64,000 bases of DNA from Novosphingobium sp. Chol11 (GTDB lineage: Bacteria; Pseudomonadota; Alphaproteobacteria; Sphingomonadales; Sphingomonadaceae), in the NCBI RefSeq assembly GCF_900218065.1, contig NZ_OBMU01000001.1, positions 667,674-731,673 on the forward strand, given 5' to 3'. The notes beneath the pieces were generated by a model, which saw only the letters and a program-made list of their open reading frames with translations, ran no database searches and was not told the DNA's origin. Of this stretch, positions 27,742 to 37,131 are shown piece by piece. The translations under genes were made by a program, and so were the position numbers. How positions within the stretch are numbered: position 1 is the stretch's first letter; each line of letters begins with the position of its first letter.

Positions 27742-28440
27742 TCAGACCGAAGCGACTTCCGCCACGTCGACCTTCACGCCCGGGCCCATCGAGGACGACA
27801 GGGCGATCTTGCGGACATACTTGCCCTTCGAACCCGACGGCTTCGCCTTGACGATCGCGTCGACGAAAGCGTCGAAATTCTTGCGCAGGTCTTCGGCCGA
27901 GAAGCTCGCCTTGCCGAGGCCGGCGTGGATGATGCCGGCCTTTTCGACGCGGAACTCGATCTGACCGCCCTTGGCAGCCTTGACCGCTTCGGCGACGTTC
28001 GGGGTGACAGTGCCGAGCTTCGGGTTCGGCATCAGGCCCTTGGGACCCAGAACCTTACCAAGACGGCCGACCAGACCCATCATGTCGGGGGTGGCGATCA
28101 CGCGCTGGAAGTCGATGTTGCCAGCCTGGATGCTGTCGAGCAGATCCTCGGCACCTACGATGTCGGCGCCAGCGGCAGTCGCGGCTTCAGCCTTGTCGCC
28201 ACGGGCGAACACGGCGACGCGGACGTCCTTGCCGGTGCCTGCGGGCAGGGTGACGACGCCACGGACCATCTGGTCGGCATGACGCGGGTCAACGCCCAGG
28301 TTGATCGCAATTTCGACGCTTTCGTCGAACTTGGCGGTTGCGTGGGTCTTGATCAGGCCCAGCGCTTCATCGACGCCGTGCAGCTTTTCACGGTCAACGG
28401 CAGCGGCGAGAGCCTTCGCCTTCTTCGTCAGCTTTGCCAT
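27742..28440 (-). CDS. rplA: 50S ribosomal protein L1
   Basis: 232 residues; [20 protein letters not shown] start, [33 protein letters not shown] and a C-terminal [12 protein letters not shown]1 binds the ribosome stalk region of 23S rRNA and, in other bacteria, represses its own rplK-rplA mRNA. Three bases separate it from rplK. Confidence 0.98.
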   Translation of the reverse strand: MAKLTKKAKALAAAVDREKLHGVDEALGLIKTHATAKFDESVEIAINLGVDPRHADQMVRGVVTLPAGTGKDVRVAVFARGDKAEAATAAGADIVGAEDLLDSIQAGNIDFQRVIATPDMMGLVGRLGKVLGPKGLMPNPKLGTVTPNVAEAVKAAKGGQIEFRVEKAGIIHAGLGKASFSAEDLRKNFDAFVDAIVKAKPSGSKGKYVRKIALSSSMGPGVKVDVAEVASV

Positions 28441-28443
28441 GTC

Positions 28444-28875
28444 TTAGCCCTCCACCACTTCGAGGCCCATCGCGCGAGCGGAGCCTTCGATGATCTTCGT
28501 CGCTGCGTCGATGTCGTTCGCGTTCAGGTCAACCATCTTGGTCTGCGCGATTTCAGCGAGCTGTGCGCGGGTGATCTTTCCAGCGGTCACCTTGCCCGGC
28601 TCCTTCGAGCCCGACTTCAGGTTGACGGCCTTCTTGATGAGATAGGTGGCGGGCGGCTGCTTCGTGACGAAGCTGAACGAACGGTCCGCATAGACGGTGA
28701 TGATGGTCGGCAGCGGCGTGCCCTTGTCCATCTTTTCCGTCGAGGCGTTGAACGCCTTGCAGAATTCCATGATGTTCACACCGCGCTGACCCAGCGCCGG
28801 ACCGATCGGCGGCGAGGGGTTGGCGGCTCCAGCGGGCACCTGGAGCTTGATATAGCCCGTAATCTTCTTGGCCAT
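28444..28875 (-). CDS. rplK: 50S ribosomal protein L11
   Basis: 143 residues from [20 protein letters not shown] at 28875 (an in-frame start two codons earlier is possible). Conserved [22 protein letters not shown] and the C-terminal RNA-binding [21 protein letters not shown]. About 250 bp separate it from nusG, which is unusually wide for this operon because the space is filled with palindromic repeats. Confidence 0.98.
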   Translation of the reverse strand: MAKKITGYIKLQVPAGAANPSPPIGPALGQRGVNIMEFCKAFNASTEKMDKGTPLPTIITVYADRSFSFVTKQPPATYLIKKAVNLKSGSKEPGKVTAGKITRAQLAEIAQTKMVDLNANDIDAATKIIEGSARAMGLEVVEG

Positions 28876-28972
28876 TTTCACTCACTCTGTTGCTGGCGGA
28901 TTTGCGGGCAAATCCACCGGTTCAAGTTTAGCGGTCAGACAGCTTGCTGAGAGCAAGCCTCCCGCACTGCAT

Positions 28973-29118
28973 TATCCTCGCCCCTTCAGGGGAGAGGATA
29001 CCGTAGCTTGCCAGTTTTCTGGCTAGCGTAGGTTGGAGAGGGGCTATGCCCTCTCCCGCTGCGACTAGGCGGCTGAGCCGCCAAGTCTCGCTGCCCTCTC
29101 CCGCCTGCGGGAGAGGGG
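28973..29118. repeat. Block of REP-like palindromes between nusG and rplK
   Basis: At least four strong inverted repeats follow one another in about 145 bp: CCCCTTCAGGGG flanked by ATCCTC/GAGGAT, GGAGAGGGGC/GCCCTCTCC, GGCGGC/GCCGCC around TGA, and CCCTCTCCCGC/GCGGGAGAGGG around CT. The last has the composition of other repeats in this window (around 48.8, 50.5 and 52.4 kb). Their position inside a co-directional ribosomal operon suggests an effect on mRNA stability or partial termination; this is inference. Confidence 0.75.
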
Positions 29119-29123
29119 AATAG

Positions 29124-29660
29124 TTACTTCGACAGTTCGACCTGTTCGAAGTCCAGTTCCACCGGCGTGGCGCGGCCGAAGATCGACACGGACACCTTGA
29201 CGCGGTTCTTTTCGAAATCCAGTTCCTCGACCGTGCCGTTGAAGCTGGCGAAGGGGCCGTCCAGCACCTTGACGCTGTCGCCGATTTCGTAATCGACATT
29301 GACCTTGTGCTTGGGCGCGGCTTCGGCGGCCTTCTGCGCACCGAAATAGCGGGCGGCTTCGGTTTCGCTGATCGCCTGCGGCTTGCCTGAGCTACCCAGG
29401 AAACCAGTCACCTTCGGCGTATTCTTGACGAGGTGGTAGATGTCGTCGTTCATCGCCAGCTTGGCAAGGACATAGCCGGGCATGAACTTGCGTTCGACCT
29501 GCACCTTCTTGCCGCGCTTCACTTCAGTGACGGTCTCGGTGGGGACTTCCACCTGCTCGACCAGCTGGGAGAGGCCCATGCGCTCGGCTTCGGACAGGAT
29601 CGATTCCTTGACCTTGTTTTCGAAGCCCGAATAGGCGTGGATGATGTACCAGCGCGCCAT
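29124..29660 (-). CDS. nusG: Transcription termination/antitermination protein NusG
   Basis: 178 residues. NGN domain begins [20 protein letters not shown], with [21 protein letters not shown] and [10 protein letters not shown]; the C-terminal KOW domain has [23 protein letters not shown] and [24 protein letters not shown]. NusG binds RNA polymerase and couples it to Rho or the ribosome. Downstream of secE by about 57 bp. Confidence 0.98.
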   Translation of the reverse strand: MARWYIIHAYSGFENKVKESILSEAERMGLSQLVEQVEVPTETVTEVKRGKKVQVERKFMPGYVLAKLAMNDDIYHLVKNTPKVTGFLGSSGKPQAISETEAARYFGAQKAAEAAPKHKVNVDYEIGDSVKVLDGPFASFNGTVEELDFEKNRVKVSVSIFGRATPVELDFEQVELSK

Positions 29661-29717
29661 GTTACCGTTTCAAACTCCCACAAGCGATTTCCCGGGAAAT
29701 CGCGGCAGATAAAAAAC

Positions 29718-29924
29718 TCAAGCCTGTCCGGCAGCGAAGCTCAGCAGCCACTGAACGACCGCGCCGAAGAAGGTGTCGATGCCGAAGAAGAAGAGGCCGA
29801 GCAGCGTGGTCATGATCCCGACCATGACCGCGGTCATGACCGTTTCGCGGCCGGTGGGCCACACGATCTTAGACGCTTCGGTCTTCACCTGATTGACGAA
29901 TTCGCCCGGAGAAACCTTCGCCAT
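29718..29924 (-). CDS. secE: Protein translocase subunit SecE
   Basis: 68 residues from MAKVSPGEFVNQVKTEASKI at 29924. Short alphaproteobacterial SecE with one transmembrane helix (VMVGIMTTLLGLFFFGIDTFFG) preceded by the conserved amphipathic segment KIVWPTGRETVMT. It clamps SecY in the inner-membrane translocon. A longer open frame upstream overlaps the tRNA gene and is not coding. Confidence 0.96.
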   Translation of the reverse strand: MAKVSPGEFVNQVKTEASKIVWPTGRETVMTAVMVGIMTTLLGLFFFGIDTFFGAVVQWLLSFAAGQA

Positions 29925-30092
29925 CACTGCCTCAAAAAACGTTCGAACAAACACCAAAGCGCGAAGCAACAGTCCGCCCTCCGGACCCCGCCATGTCGGC
30001 GTCCCGGGGTGCGGCCGCTGGCTTCGCGACCCATCTTCGCTCGGGCAGCTAGCCGCGAACCGTTGAGAAATCAAGGATCGCGACCAGTTGCT

Positions 30093-30168
30093 TGGCAGGA
30101 GTGGAGGGACTCGAACCCCCGGCATTCGGTTTTGGAGACCGACGCTCTACCAGCTGAGCTACACTCCT
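30093..30168 (-). tRNA. tRNA-Trp (CCA anticodon)
   Basis: A complete cloverleaf on the minus strand: 7-bp acceptor stem AGGAGTG/CACTCCT, D-arm with GCTCAGCTGGTAGAGC, anticodon stem TCGGT/ACCGA with loop CTCCAAA giving anticodon CCA, T-arm GGGGGTTCGAACCCC, and discriminator G followed by an encoded CCA. Its place just upstream of secE-nusG is the usual bacterial location of tRNA-Trp. Confidence 0.97.
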
Positions 30169-30225
30169 GTGCCGGCGAAGGAGGGCGCTTTAGCGTGGCA
30201 TGCGTGGGAGGGCAAGCAGGAAACT

Positions 30226-31449
30226 TTAGAGGAAAAGCCCGCCCTTCATGACCCGGCGGGCGCGGCCCTGCACGGGCATGCGATTGAAGGGGGTGTTGCC
30301 TGCCTGCGCAGCCATCCTGGCGGAATCCACGATCCAGGGTGCGCCGGGATCGATGAAGATGAGGTCGGCCGCGCTGCCGCTTGCGAAACTGCCCGCGTCG
30401 ATGCCCAGGATGCGGGCCGGATTGGCGCTGAGCAACGTCATCAGGCGCGTCATCGAGAGATGGCCTTCGCGCACGAGGTTGAGCGACAGGGCGAGCAATG
30501 TCTCGGCGCCCGCCATGCCGGGGGCGGCGTCGGCGAAGGGGAGCCTCTTGTCCTCCGGGCCGCGCGGGTCGTGGCTGGAGGTGATGACGTCGATGGTGCC
30601 GTCAGCCACCGCCGCGATGGCTGCTTTGCGGTCATCCTCCGATCGTAGCGGAGGGGACAGGCGGGCAAAGGTGCGGAAATCAGTGACGGCATTGTCCGCA
30701 AGGTAGAGATAAGCGGGGCTGATCCCGCAGCTGATCCTCAGCCCCTCTGCCTTCGCCGCCCTGATGAGGTCGAAGCCTGCCTTCGTCGTCACCAGCCGGA
30801 AGTGGACCGCAGCGCCGGTTTCCCGCGCGAGCATGATGTCGCGGGCAATCGCGATGGCTTCGGCGCAGGCGGGAGCGTGGGACAGGCCAAGCCGTGTCGC
30901 GGTTTCGCCGCTCGTCGCCACGGCCTTGCCAGCAAGACCGCTATCCTCGGCATGGGTGATGACGGTGAGGCCGAGGCCCGATGCATAGGCAAGGACGCGC
31001 ATCATGACGCCTGAATCGGCGATCCACTGACGCCCGGTGGCCACGGCCTTTGCACCCGCCGCCTGCATCATGCCGATTTCAGCGAGTTCGATGCCCTTGA
31101 GGCCGCGTGTGGCGGCGGCGATGGGGTGGACCCAGAAGTCGGGCTTGCCTGCGCGCGCGGCCTGGCGGATGAGCCCGGCTTCGTCGAGTATGGAGGACTG
31201 GTCGGGCATCAGCGCCGCCCGGGTGATGCCGCCGAAATGGAAGGCGGGCTTGTCCGTTGCGAACACGCCCAGGTCGATGAGGCCGGGCGCGACTACCAGG
31301 CCTGCGGCATCGACCTGTTCCGCGTCGCCGGGTACATCGATATTGCCTGCGGCCAGGATGCGATCGCCTTCTATGAGGATCGTGCCGGGACAGAGGTCGG
31401 CGGTGGCGGGGTCAGCCAGCTGTCCGTTGATGATGGCGATCTTTGTCAT
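30226..31449 (-). CDS. Dihydroorotase-like protein lacking catalytic residues (PyrC'/PyrX type)
   Basis: 407 residues of the amidohydrolase/dihydroorotase family, start overlapping the pyrB stop by ATGA, so made together with aspartate carbamoyltransferase. The metal ligands of active dihydroorotase are missing. Where HxH is expected after GLID the sequence reads [13 protein letters not shown]; the mid-protein HxxHvS block reads VHFRLVTT; the PHHL block reads SPAYLYL; and the catalytic Asp of the DHAP block is Ser ([17 protein letters not shown]). It is therefore probably inactive. In Pseudomonas a comparable inactive protein is needed to assemble the aspartate carbamoyltransferase complex; the same role is inferred here, with active PyrC expected elsewhere. 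Confidence 0.88.
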   Translation of the reverse strand: MTKIAIINGQLADPATADLCPGTILIEGDRILAAGNIDVPGDAEQVDAAGLVVAPGLIDLGVFATDKPAFHFGGITRAALMPDQSSILDEAGLIRQAARAGKPDFWVHPIAAATRGLKGIELAEIGMMQAAGAKAVATGRQWIADSGVMMRVLAYASGLGLTVITHAEDSGLAGKAVATSGETATRLGLSHAPACAEAIAIARDIMLARETGAAVHFRLVTTKAGFDLIRAAKAEGLRISCGISPAYLYLADNAVTDFRTFARLSPPLRSEDDRKAAIAAVADGTIDVITSSHDPRGPEDKRLPFADAAPGMAGAETLLALSLNLVREGHLSMTRLMTLLSANPARILGIDAGSFASGSAADLIFIDPGAPWIVDSARMAAQAGNTPFNRMPVQGRARRVMKGGLFL

Positions 31450-32441
31450 ACCCAACCCTCCACGCCGCGCGCGCTCCGCGTCAGAACATCGAGGCAGGCC
31501 ATGCGGATGGCGACGCCCATTTCAACCTGCTCCGTGATGGCCGAGCGTTCCGGATGGTCGGCGACCACGCTCGAGATTTCGACGCCCCGGTTCATGGGAC
31601 CAGGATGCATGACCAGCGCGTCGGGCTTGGCGATGGCGAGGCGTTCCGGCGTCAAGCCGTAGAGCATATGATATTCCCGCGGCGAGGGTATGAAGGCGCC
31701 GTCCATCCGCTCATTTTGAAGGCGCAGCATCATCACGACGTCGGCGCCGTCCAGACCTTCGTCCATGCGGTTACAGGGCGTGGCGCCGAGCATTTCGACT
31801 TCCGGCGGCATCAGCGTGGGGGGCGCGACCGCGCGCACCTGTGCGCCCAAAGCCGCCAAGCATAGCATGTTGGAGCGCGCGACGCGGCTGTGCAGCACAT
31901 CGCCGCAAATGGCGACGACCAGGCCTTCAAACCCGCCCTTGCGGCGGCGGATGGTGAGTGCATCCAGCAGCGCTTGCGTCGGATGCTGGTGCCAGCCGTC
32001 GCCCGCGTTCAGGACCGGACAGTCGACCTTGTCGGCAATCAGCGCCACCGCGCCCGAGCTGGCGTGACGGATGACGATGACGTCGGCGGCCATGGCGTTC
32101 AGCGTCATGGCCGTGTCGATCAGCGTTTCGCCTTTCTTCACGCTCGACTGCCCGGCATGCATGTTCACGACGTCCGCGCCCAAACGCTTGCCTGCGATCT
32201 CGAAGGACAGGAGGGTGCGGGTGCTGTTTTCGAAGAAGGCGTTGATCTGCGTCATGCCCGCCAGCCGATCGTCATGCTTGCGCGCGCCGCCCCTGTTGCT
32301 CTTCGCCCAATGTTCCGCCTCGTCCAGCAGGAAGCGGATTTCCCAAGGCTTCAAGTCGGCGATGGAGAGAAGATGCCGATGCGGGAACAACGCCCGGCCA
32401 GTCAGGTCGGGCGAGGCGGATGGAACGGTGATGTCGGGCAT
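31446..32441 (-). CDS. pyrB: Aspartate carbamoyltransferase catalytic subunit
   Basis: Condenses carbamoyl phosphate with aspartate in pyrimidine synthesis. 331 residues from [20 protein letters not shown] at 32441; the N-terminus is slightly extended compared with the E. coli chain. Carbamoyl-phosphate site [31 protein letters not shown], and the aspartate-side loop [13 protein letters not shown], ending with [12 protein letters not shown]. Divergent from the DUF488 gene. It is followed without a gap by the inactive dihydroorotase-like gene, as in Pseudomonas-type dodecameric ATCase. Confidence 0.95.
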   Translation of the reverse strand: MPDITVPSASPDLTGRALFPHRHLLSIADLKPWEIRFLLDEAEHWAKSNRGGARKHDDRLAGMTQINAFFENSTRTLLSFEIAGKRLGADVVNMHAGQSSVKKGETLIDTAMTLNAMAADVIVIRHASSGAVALIADKVDCPVLNAGDGWHQHPTQALLDALTIRRRKGGFEGLVVAICGDVLHSRVARSNMLCLAALGAQVRAVAPPTLMPPEVEMLGATPCNRMDEGLDGADVVMMLRLQNERMDGAFIPSPREYHMLYGLTPERLAIAKPDALVMHPGPMNRGVEISSVVADHPERSAITEQVEMGVAIRMACLDVLTRSARGVEGWV

Positions 32442-32522
32442 GAACGGACCCTTTAGGCGAGGGCAGGAAAGAGGGCAAGGCACGAAGCTTGGAAGTCGCT
32501 GCCGCCTTCCTATCTCAATGTC

Positions 32523-32954
32523 ATGCGCATTTTCACGATCGGGTATGAAGGGGCTACGCAGGCCGAGCTGATAGCGGCGTTGCAGGAGGCGGGCGTCACG
32601 CTGCTGGCGGACATAAGGGCGGTTCCGCTGTCGCGGCGGCCGGGCTTTTCCAAGAACATCCTGGCGGCGGGGTTGAAGGAGGCAGGGATCGACTATGTCG
32701 GGCTGAAGGCGCTGGGCACGCCTGCCGAGGGCCGGGAAGCAGCGCGCAAGGGCAATCATGCGAAGCTGCGGGAGATTTACTCGGGCCAGCTCGACCTGCC
32801 TGAAGCCATCGTACAGGCGGAGCAACTGCGTGAGATGGCGGGAGAGCGGCCTACTGCTCTGCTATGTTTCGAGCGGGAGGCGGATGGATGCCATCGCTCC
32901 TTGCTGCTGGAATATCTTTTCCCCGACGATGAGCGGGTGGACCTGAAGCCCTGA
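32523..32954 (+). CDS. DUF488 family protein
   Basis: 143-residue protein of the DUF488 family: N-terminal [47 protein letters not shown], and a C-terminal [21 protein letters not shown] with the conserved Cys-His pair. Cytoplasmic. The biochemical function of the family is not established. It lies between the pyrB promoter region and the convergent TIGR02186 gene. Confidence 0.9.
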   Translation: MRIFTIGYEGATQAELIAALQEAGVTLLADIRAVPLSRRPGFSKNILAAGLKEAGIDYVGLKALGTPAEGREAARKGNHAKLREIYSGQLDLPEAIVQAEQLREMAGERPTALLCFEREADGCHRSLLLEYLFPDDERVDLKP

Positions 32955-32957
32955 TTT

Positions 32958-33722
32958 TCAGAGGCGCCGGGCAATGGCTCCAGCGGTCCAGCCCATGCCA
33001 ACGGCCAGCAGGATCGCGGTGAGGCCGTAGAGGGAGGACCATCGTTCGGCGGCGACAGCCATGAAGCGCTCGAACCCCGATTTGCGTATGGTGATGTCGC
33101 GGACGGCAGCGGCAACGACCCTGCCGTCCTGCACAAGGAAGGTTTCCGCCGTGTAGTCGCCAACAATGACGCGTGCCGGGAGCGGGATGCGCGCGCGGTA
33201 CAGCACGCCTTCGGTGATTTCGACCGAACCCTGATGCTCGGCGAAGAGGCCGGTGCGTTCGCGCAGGTCGATCAACCCGGCCTGGAAGCGGTTCAGCTCC
33301 GCGCTGTCGTTGAGAGAGGACGGGGATAATTGCAGCTTGTCCACGCCGAGTTCGTAGATGGCGGCCGTTCGTTCATCGACCAGCTTCGCGATGGGGCGCG
33401 ACGAAGCGACCGCGTAGAAGCTGGGCGCGGATCGGAAACGGGCGCTGTCGGCATTGACCCAGATGCCAGCGACCTTTTGCTTTTCGCGCATGGTAATGGA
33501 CTGGTCGGGCCCTTTGAGGACCACCAATATATCCGCCGGCTTGCTGGGCATTCGCCCGTCCGGATAGACGATCGCGCCGAATAGCAACAGGTCGGCTCCG
33601 GTGAAGCTGTACTGGATTTCGACTTCCCGTTGCGAGACGTCGGGCACGAGCATCGGCTCTCCGGCCGCGCCGAGCAGCATTGATAGGGCAGGAAGAAGAG
33701 CGAGACGGACGGGCGATCTCAA
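32958..33722 (-). CDS. TIGR02186 family protein (membrane-anchored, partner of TauE-type permease)
   Basis: A 254-residue protein matching the TIGR02186 family of alphaproteobacteria, regularly found next to a TauE/SafE permease, as here. N-terminal signal peptide (LALLPALSMLLGAAG), a periplasmic domain with IQYSFTGADLLLFGAIVYPDG and GIWVNADSARF, and a C-terminal membrane helix (LYGLTAILLAVGMGWTAG). Start chosen at TTG 33722, because it begins the signal peptide at once and overlaps the permease stop as TTGA; no suitable ATG lies before the mature part. Function unknown; a role in export of a sulfur anion is only suggested by the partner. Confidence 0.82.
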   Translation of the reverse strand: MRSPVRLALLPALSMLLGAAGEPMLVPDVSQREVEIQYSFTGADLLLFGAIVYPDGRMPSKPADILVVLKGPDQSITMREKQKVAGIWVNADSARFRSAPSFYAVASSRPIAKLVDERTAAIYELGVDKLQLSPSSLNDSAELNRFQAGLIDLRERTGLFAEHQGSVEITEGVLYRARIPLPARVIVGDYTAETFLVQDGRVVAAAVRDITIRKSGFERFMAVAAERWSSLYGLTAILLAVGMGWTAGAIARRL

Positions 33723-34633
33723 CGCACTTCCACCGTGTAGATTTCGTCGGGGCGAAAGCCCAGGCCAAGCGCCATGCGCGCGGCGACCAGCAGCACGATC
33801 ACCGACAATAATATGCGCAGATATTCCGGCCGCACCGTCATCGAGATGCGGGTGCCGATCTGCGCGCCCGTCACGCTGCCGATCAGCAGCAGCAGGGCAA
33901 GGACAAGATCGACCGCCTTGGTGGTCATGGCGTGCATCATGGTGGTCGCCATGGTGACGAAAAGGATCTGGAACAGCGACGTGCCGACGACCGACTGCGT
34001 CGTCATGCCGAGCAGGTACAACATCGCGGGCACAAGGATAAAGCCGCCGCCGACTCCAAGCAGGGTGGTCAATATCCCTGTCGCGACGCCGAGCAGCAAA
34101 GGCGCGAGCGGGGAGATGTAAAGTCCGGACCGGTAAAAGCGCCACCGCATGGGCAGCGCCGCGACCAGGGGGTGATGGCGGCGCTTGCGCGCTTGCAAAC
34201 GCTTGCCAGTTTTCAGCATGATGAGCGCCTGGATCGATTCCTTCGCCATCAAGATGCCGATGCCGCCGAGCATCAGCACATAGAGGATGCCGATCGCCGT
34301 ATCGATCTGCCCGATGGACTGGAGTAGCCGGAACAGCAGCACGCCAATGCCAGCGCCGATGACGCCGCCCCCGATGAGGACGCCGCCCATCCGGAAATCC
34401 ACCGTGCCTCTGGCCATGTGGGTGACCACGCCTGAAACGCTCGCGCCGGTGACTTGAGAGGCGGCAGATGCAGCCGCGACGGTGGGCGGGATGCCATAGA
34501 AGATGAGCAGCGGCGTCGTCAGGAACCCGCCGCCGACGCCGAACATGCCGGAAAGCAGGCCGACCACACCGCCAAGGGCTATGATCACCAACGCGTTCAC
34601 CGATAGATTGGCGATAGGCAGGTAGAGATCCAT
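33719..34633 (-). CDS. TauE/SafE family permease
   Basis: 304-residue TSUP-family membrane protein with two homologous halves: GLLSGMFGVGGGFLTTPLLIFYGIPP with SQVTGAS, and GILTTLLGVGGGFILVPAMLYLLGM with GTSLFQIL. A longer cytoplasmic loop (GKRLQARKRRHHPL) separates them, unlike the shorter YfcA-type permease at 6.0-6.8 kb. It is translationally coupled to the TIGR02186 gene. Substrate not known; sulfite or sulfonate export is the family default. Confidence 0.9.
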   Translation of the reverse strand: MDLYLPIANLSVNALVIIALGGVVGLLSGMFGVGGGFLTTPLLIFYGIPPTVAAASAASQVTGASVSGVVTHMARGTVDFRMGGVLIGGGVIGAGIGVLLFRLLQSIGQIDTAIGILYVLMLGGIGILMAKESIQALIMLKTGKRLQARKRRHHPLVAALPMRWRFYRSGLYISPLAPLLLGVATGILTTLLGVGGGFILVPAMLYLLGMTTQSVVGTSLFQILFVTMATTMMHAMTTKAVDLVLALLLLIGSVTGAQIGTRISMTVRPEYLRILLSVIVLLVAARMALGLGFRPDEIYTVEVR

Positions 34634-34693
34634 GTGCCTGCAGGGTTAGGCTGATCGGGTGGCAAGATAAAGGTGTAGAGGGCTGGATCGGCC

Positions 34694-35737
34694 TTAAAAA
34701 TCGCCGCCGAGCGTCACCGCGAGGCCGGATGAGGGTGAGGCTTTGCCAGCTACGCGCCCCCGCCACTCTATGCTGAGCCGCGATGCTGCGCGAGGCATTG
34801 GCAGGCGGAGCTGTACTTCGGGCCCGATGTCGAGCCGTTCCACTTGAGGCTGCGCGCCTCCTGAAAGACTGATCCCCGTACGCACCGGCGTCCGGGTCAC
34901 AGGTGCCAGCAGGGAGAGTTTGCCGTCGGCGAAAAGATCGCGCCGGTTGAACCCCACCATGCCTGCCTGGGCATAGGCTTGGGCTTCCACCTTGCCGAGC
35001 AGGGGCCGGGGGCCGAAGCCGCCCACCGCAAATACCGCGTTAGCATTGCGCGCGCCGTCTCCCAATGCAATGCGCCGTTCCGCAGCGATCGTAAGCGGGA
35101 CAGACCTTGCAGGCTGCCAGGCGACACCCACCGCGCCTTCAGGCGACGCGGGGCGATTGAGGGCGCTGCTCAGGCGGCCGTAGAAGGCGGTGCGGCTGAT
35201 GCTCGCTGGCGTTATGTCATAGTCGAGGCGAAGGCCAGCCTGCGATCCGCCGAGCCTGCCAGCGGTGACAAGGTCCTGGGGATTTCCGCTGCCTTCGCGC
35301 CAGAGGATCCAAGCGCTGGCACGCCAGCGATCACCCTTTGCGCTTGCCGGGGAAGACATGGGAAATGCGGGCGGCGCCGGTTGATCAGGTGAAGGGGATT
35401 GGCCGGGCTGAGCGGCTTCTACCATCAGCGGTGCAAAGCTTGCTTCGGGCCGTGGCCCGATGCTTTCAGCCCTTGTGATCGGAGCCTTTTCCGCAGCGAC
35501 GAACACCTTGCTCACCGCCGATCGCGCAGAATATGGGCGGGCTGGTAACGAGGTCGTCAATACCTTTCGTTGCAGCGGAGGCGTGACCAGTTCGGCGGCA
35601 GCGACCGCTTCCAGCTGCAATGGTGAGGGTGGTGCCGTATCTCCGCCCATCACGGTGCTGGCGATGCGCAATGATACCCAGCCGGCCATGAGGATCGCAA
35701 AAAAACGGACGGGTCGTCCGCGTGTCATACTGTGCAT
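34694..35737 (-). CDS. NfrA-like C-terminal domain protein, probable outer-membrane partner of the NfrB-like enzyme
   Basis: About 347 residues. A short hydrophobic N-terminus (RFFAILMAGWVSLRIAST) may be a signal peptide or anchor. A variable Pro/Ala-rich region follows, then from about residue 140 a block resembling the C-terminal domain of N4 adsorption protein A: WRASAWILWREGSG, LGGSQAGLRLDYDI, FYGRLSSAL, IAAERRIAL and alternating beta-strand pattern to the end (SGLAVTLGGDF, with terminal Phe as in beta-barrels). Starts at 35737 or 35728; TTG at 35749 overlaps the preceding stop. The TPR region of full NfrA is missing. Translated right after the NfrB-like gene. Confidence 0.65.
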   Translation of the reverse strand: MHSMTRGRPVRFFAILMAGWVSLRIASTVMGGDTAPPSPLQLEAVAAAELVTPPLQRKVLTTSLPARPYSARSAVSKVFVAAEKAPITRAESIGPRPEASFAPLMVEAAQPGQSPSPDQPAPPAFPMSSPASAKGDRWRASAWILWREGSGNPQDLVTAGRLGGSQAGLRLDYDITPASISRTAFYGRLSSALNRPASPEGAVGVAWQPARSVPLTIAAERRIALGDGARNANAVFAVGGFGPRPLLGKVEAQAYAQAGMVGFNRRDLFADGKLSLLAPVTRTPVRTGISLSGGAQPQVERLDIGPEVQLRLPMPRAASRLSIEWRGRVAGKASPSSGLAVTLGGDF

Positions 35738-35745
35738 GATGACCG

Positions 35746-37131
35746 TCAAAGATTGGGAAAACGATGCTGCGTCTTGTCCCAGACCAGCGGCTTTCCGAAC
35801 AAGGATTTGAGGTAGAGAAACACTGCGCGCCGTGCTGCGAGCATCGCGATCAGGTTGGCAATGATCGCGCGGGGGATGGCTCCGACGCCGTGCATCCAGC
35901 CATAGCTACGGCCCACGAAGATGGCACGCATGGCTGCACGCCAAGTCATGAAGGCGAAGTTCAGCCAGAGGAGCAACTCTACAGCGGAGGATGGCCGGTG
36001 GTCGGCCTCAAGCCCCAGCCAGCGTGCCACGACGAGCAAGCCCCAGAGCAGGAATGCGACATAGGCAGCAAAGAGAATGACGGCGGCAATCGCCGCCCGC
36101 CGGTCGCGGACGCGCATCCACCACTCTGCAAGGCCGCCTTGCCAGCCCATGCGGTCCCACCCGGCGAGCGAAATTCCCACCATCCAGCGCGCCTTTTGCC
36201 GCACGGCGCCGTCCAGGCTGTCCGGGAAATATTCCCGGGTGGCGACAAGCTCTCCTGCTGCGTCGCGCATCCGTACGAAGACGCCGCGCCCGCCCATATT
36301 CCTGATGCGCAGGCCGACTTCATAGTCTTCCGTGAGGGAGTCGGGATCGAAGGGCCCGCCATTTGCCGGATTTACGAGGCGTTCGAGCATCAGCCGTTCA
36401 AACGCGCAAGCGACGCCGGCCGAGGGGACGGACGCGCCCATGGCTTCGCGAATGGTCAGATATTTTCCGTGGCTCTCGGCGAACTCATCGCAGTAATGGT
36501 TGGCGATCGCGCGCGACCACCACCCGCCTTCGCCCGTCAGCGGAAGGACCGGCAGCTGTACCAGTTGAAACCGGTCGATCATCAGGTCGAACAGGCGGAT
36601 TTCGTCGGCGTGCACGACGTCTTCCGCATCGTGGAGAACAATCGCCTTGAACTTCGTGCCTGTGCGCTCTTCCTCTTCCAGCATGGTCCGCCACAGGACG
36701 TTGAGGCAATCCGCCTTCGTCGTCGGGCCGGGGCGTTCATTGACGCATATGACCAGCCGGTCATCCTGATCCGCTATCGGGTTGACTGCCGCGAGGGTAG
36801 CAAGGTCGTTGGGATAGACGCCAACGAAGATGCGATAGCGTCCGATCGACCATTGGCTGAGCGCATTGCGCAGCATCGGCCCGATCACGTCCGCTTCGCC
36901 CCAGGCAGGGACGAAGACGGCGATGGTCCCGGGCCTTGACGAGGCTGGCAGCGTGGCGGTCGTCATGCGTGGATGACGCGAATACACCGCGATGTTCCTC
37001 CACCAGCGGCGCGCGAGAAACATGATATCGACCAGAAAATCGTCGATGCCGCCAATGGTTAGCCCGACAACCGCAAACAGCAAAATCTCCTGGTAGATGA
37101 CCACTAAAACCGTGGCCAGCGATTGCGCCAT
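35746..37131 (-). CDS. NfrB-like membrane glycosyltransferase
   Basis: 461 residues closely following the N-terminal catalytic half of E. coli NfrB: first membrane helix and IGGIDDFLVDIMFLARRWW, VYSRHPRM, VPAWGEADVIGPML, VYPNDLATL, RPGPTTKADCLN, LHDAEDVVHADEIRLF (DxD-like), SLTEDYEVGLR, REYFPDSLDGAVRQKARWM (Q/RxxRW) and three C-terminal helices ending WDKTQHRFPNL. A family 2-type processive glycosyltransferase that would polymerise and pass a glycan across the inner membrane. It lacks the C-terminal regulatory extension of E. coli NfrB, so it may not be regulated by that route. Confidence 0.88.
   Translation of the reverse strand: MAQSLATVLVVIYQEILLFAVVGLTIGGIDDFLVDIMFLARRWWRNIAVYSRHPRMTTATLPASSRPGTIAVFVPAWGEADVIGPMLRNALSQWSIGRYRIFVGVYPNDLATLAAVNPIADQDDRLVICVNERPGPTTKADCLNVLWRTMLEEEERTGTKFKAIVLHDAEDVVHADEIRLFDLMIDRFQLVQLPVLPLTGEGGWWSRAIANHYCDEFAESHGKYLTIREAMGASVPSAGVACAFERLMLERLVNPANGGPFDPDSLTEDYEVGLRIRNMGGRGVFVRMRDAAGELVATREYFPDSLDGAVRQKARWMVGISLAGWDRMGWQGGLAEWWMRVRDRRAAIAAVILFAAYVAFLLWGLLVVARWLGLEADHRPSSAVELLLWLNFAFMTWRAAMRAIFVGRSYGWMHGVGAIPRAIIANLIAMLAARRAVFLYLKSLFGKPLVWDKTQHRFPNL

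Noticed and set aside
34767-35700. Plus-strand frames opposite the NfrA-like gene
   Set aside because: They are Arg/Ala/Pro-rich antisense translations without start sites or family features.
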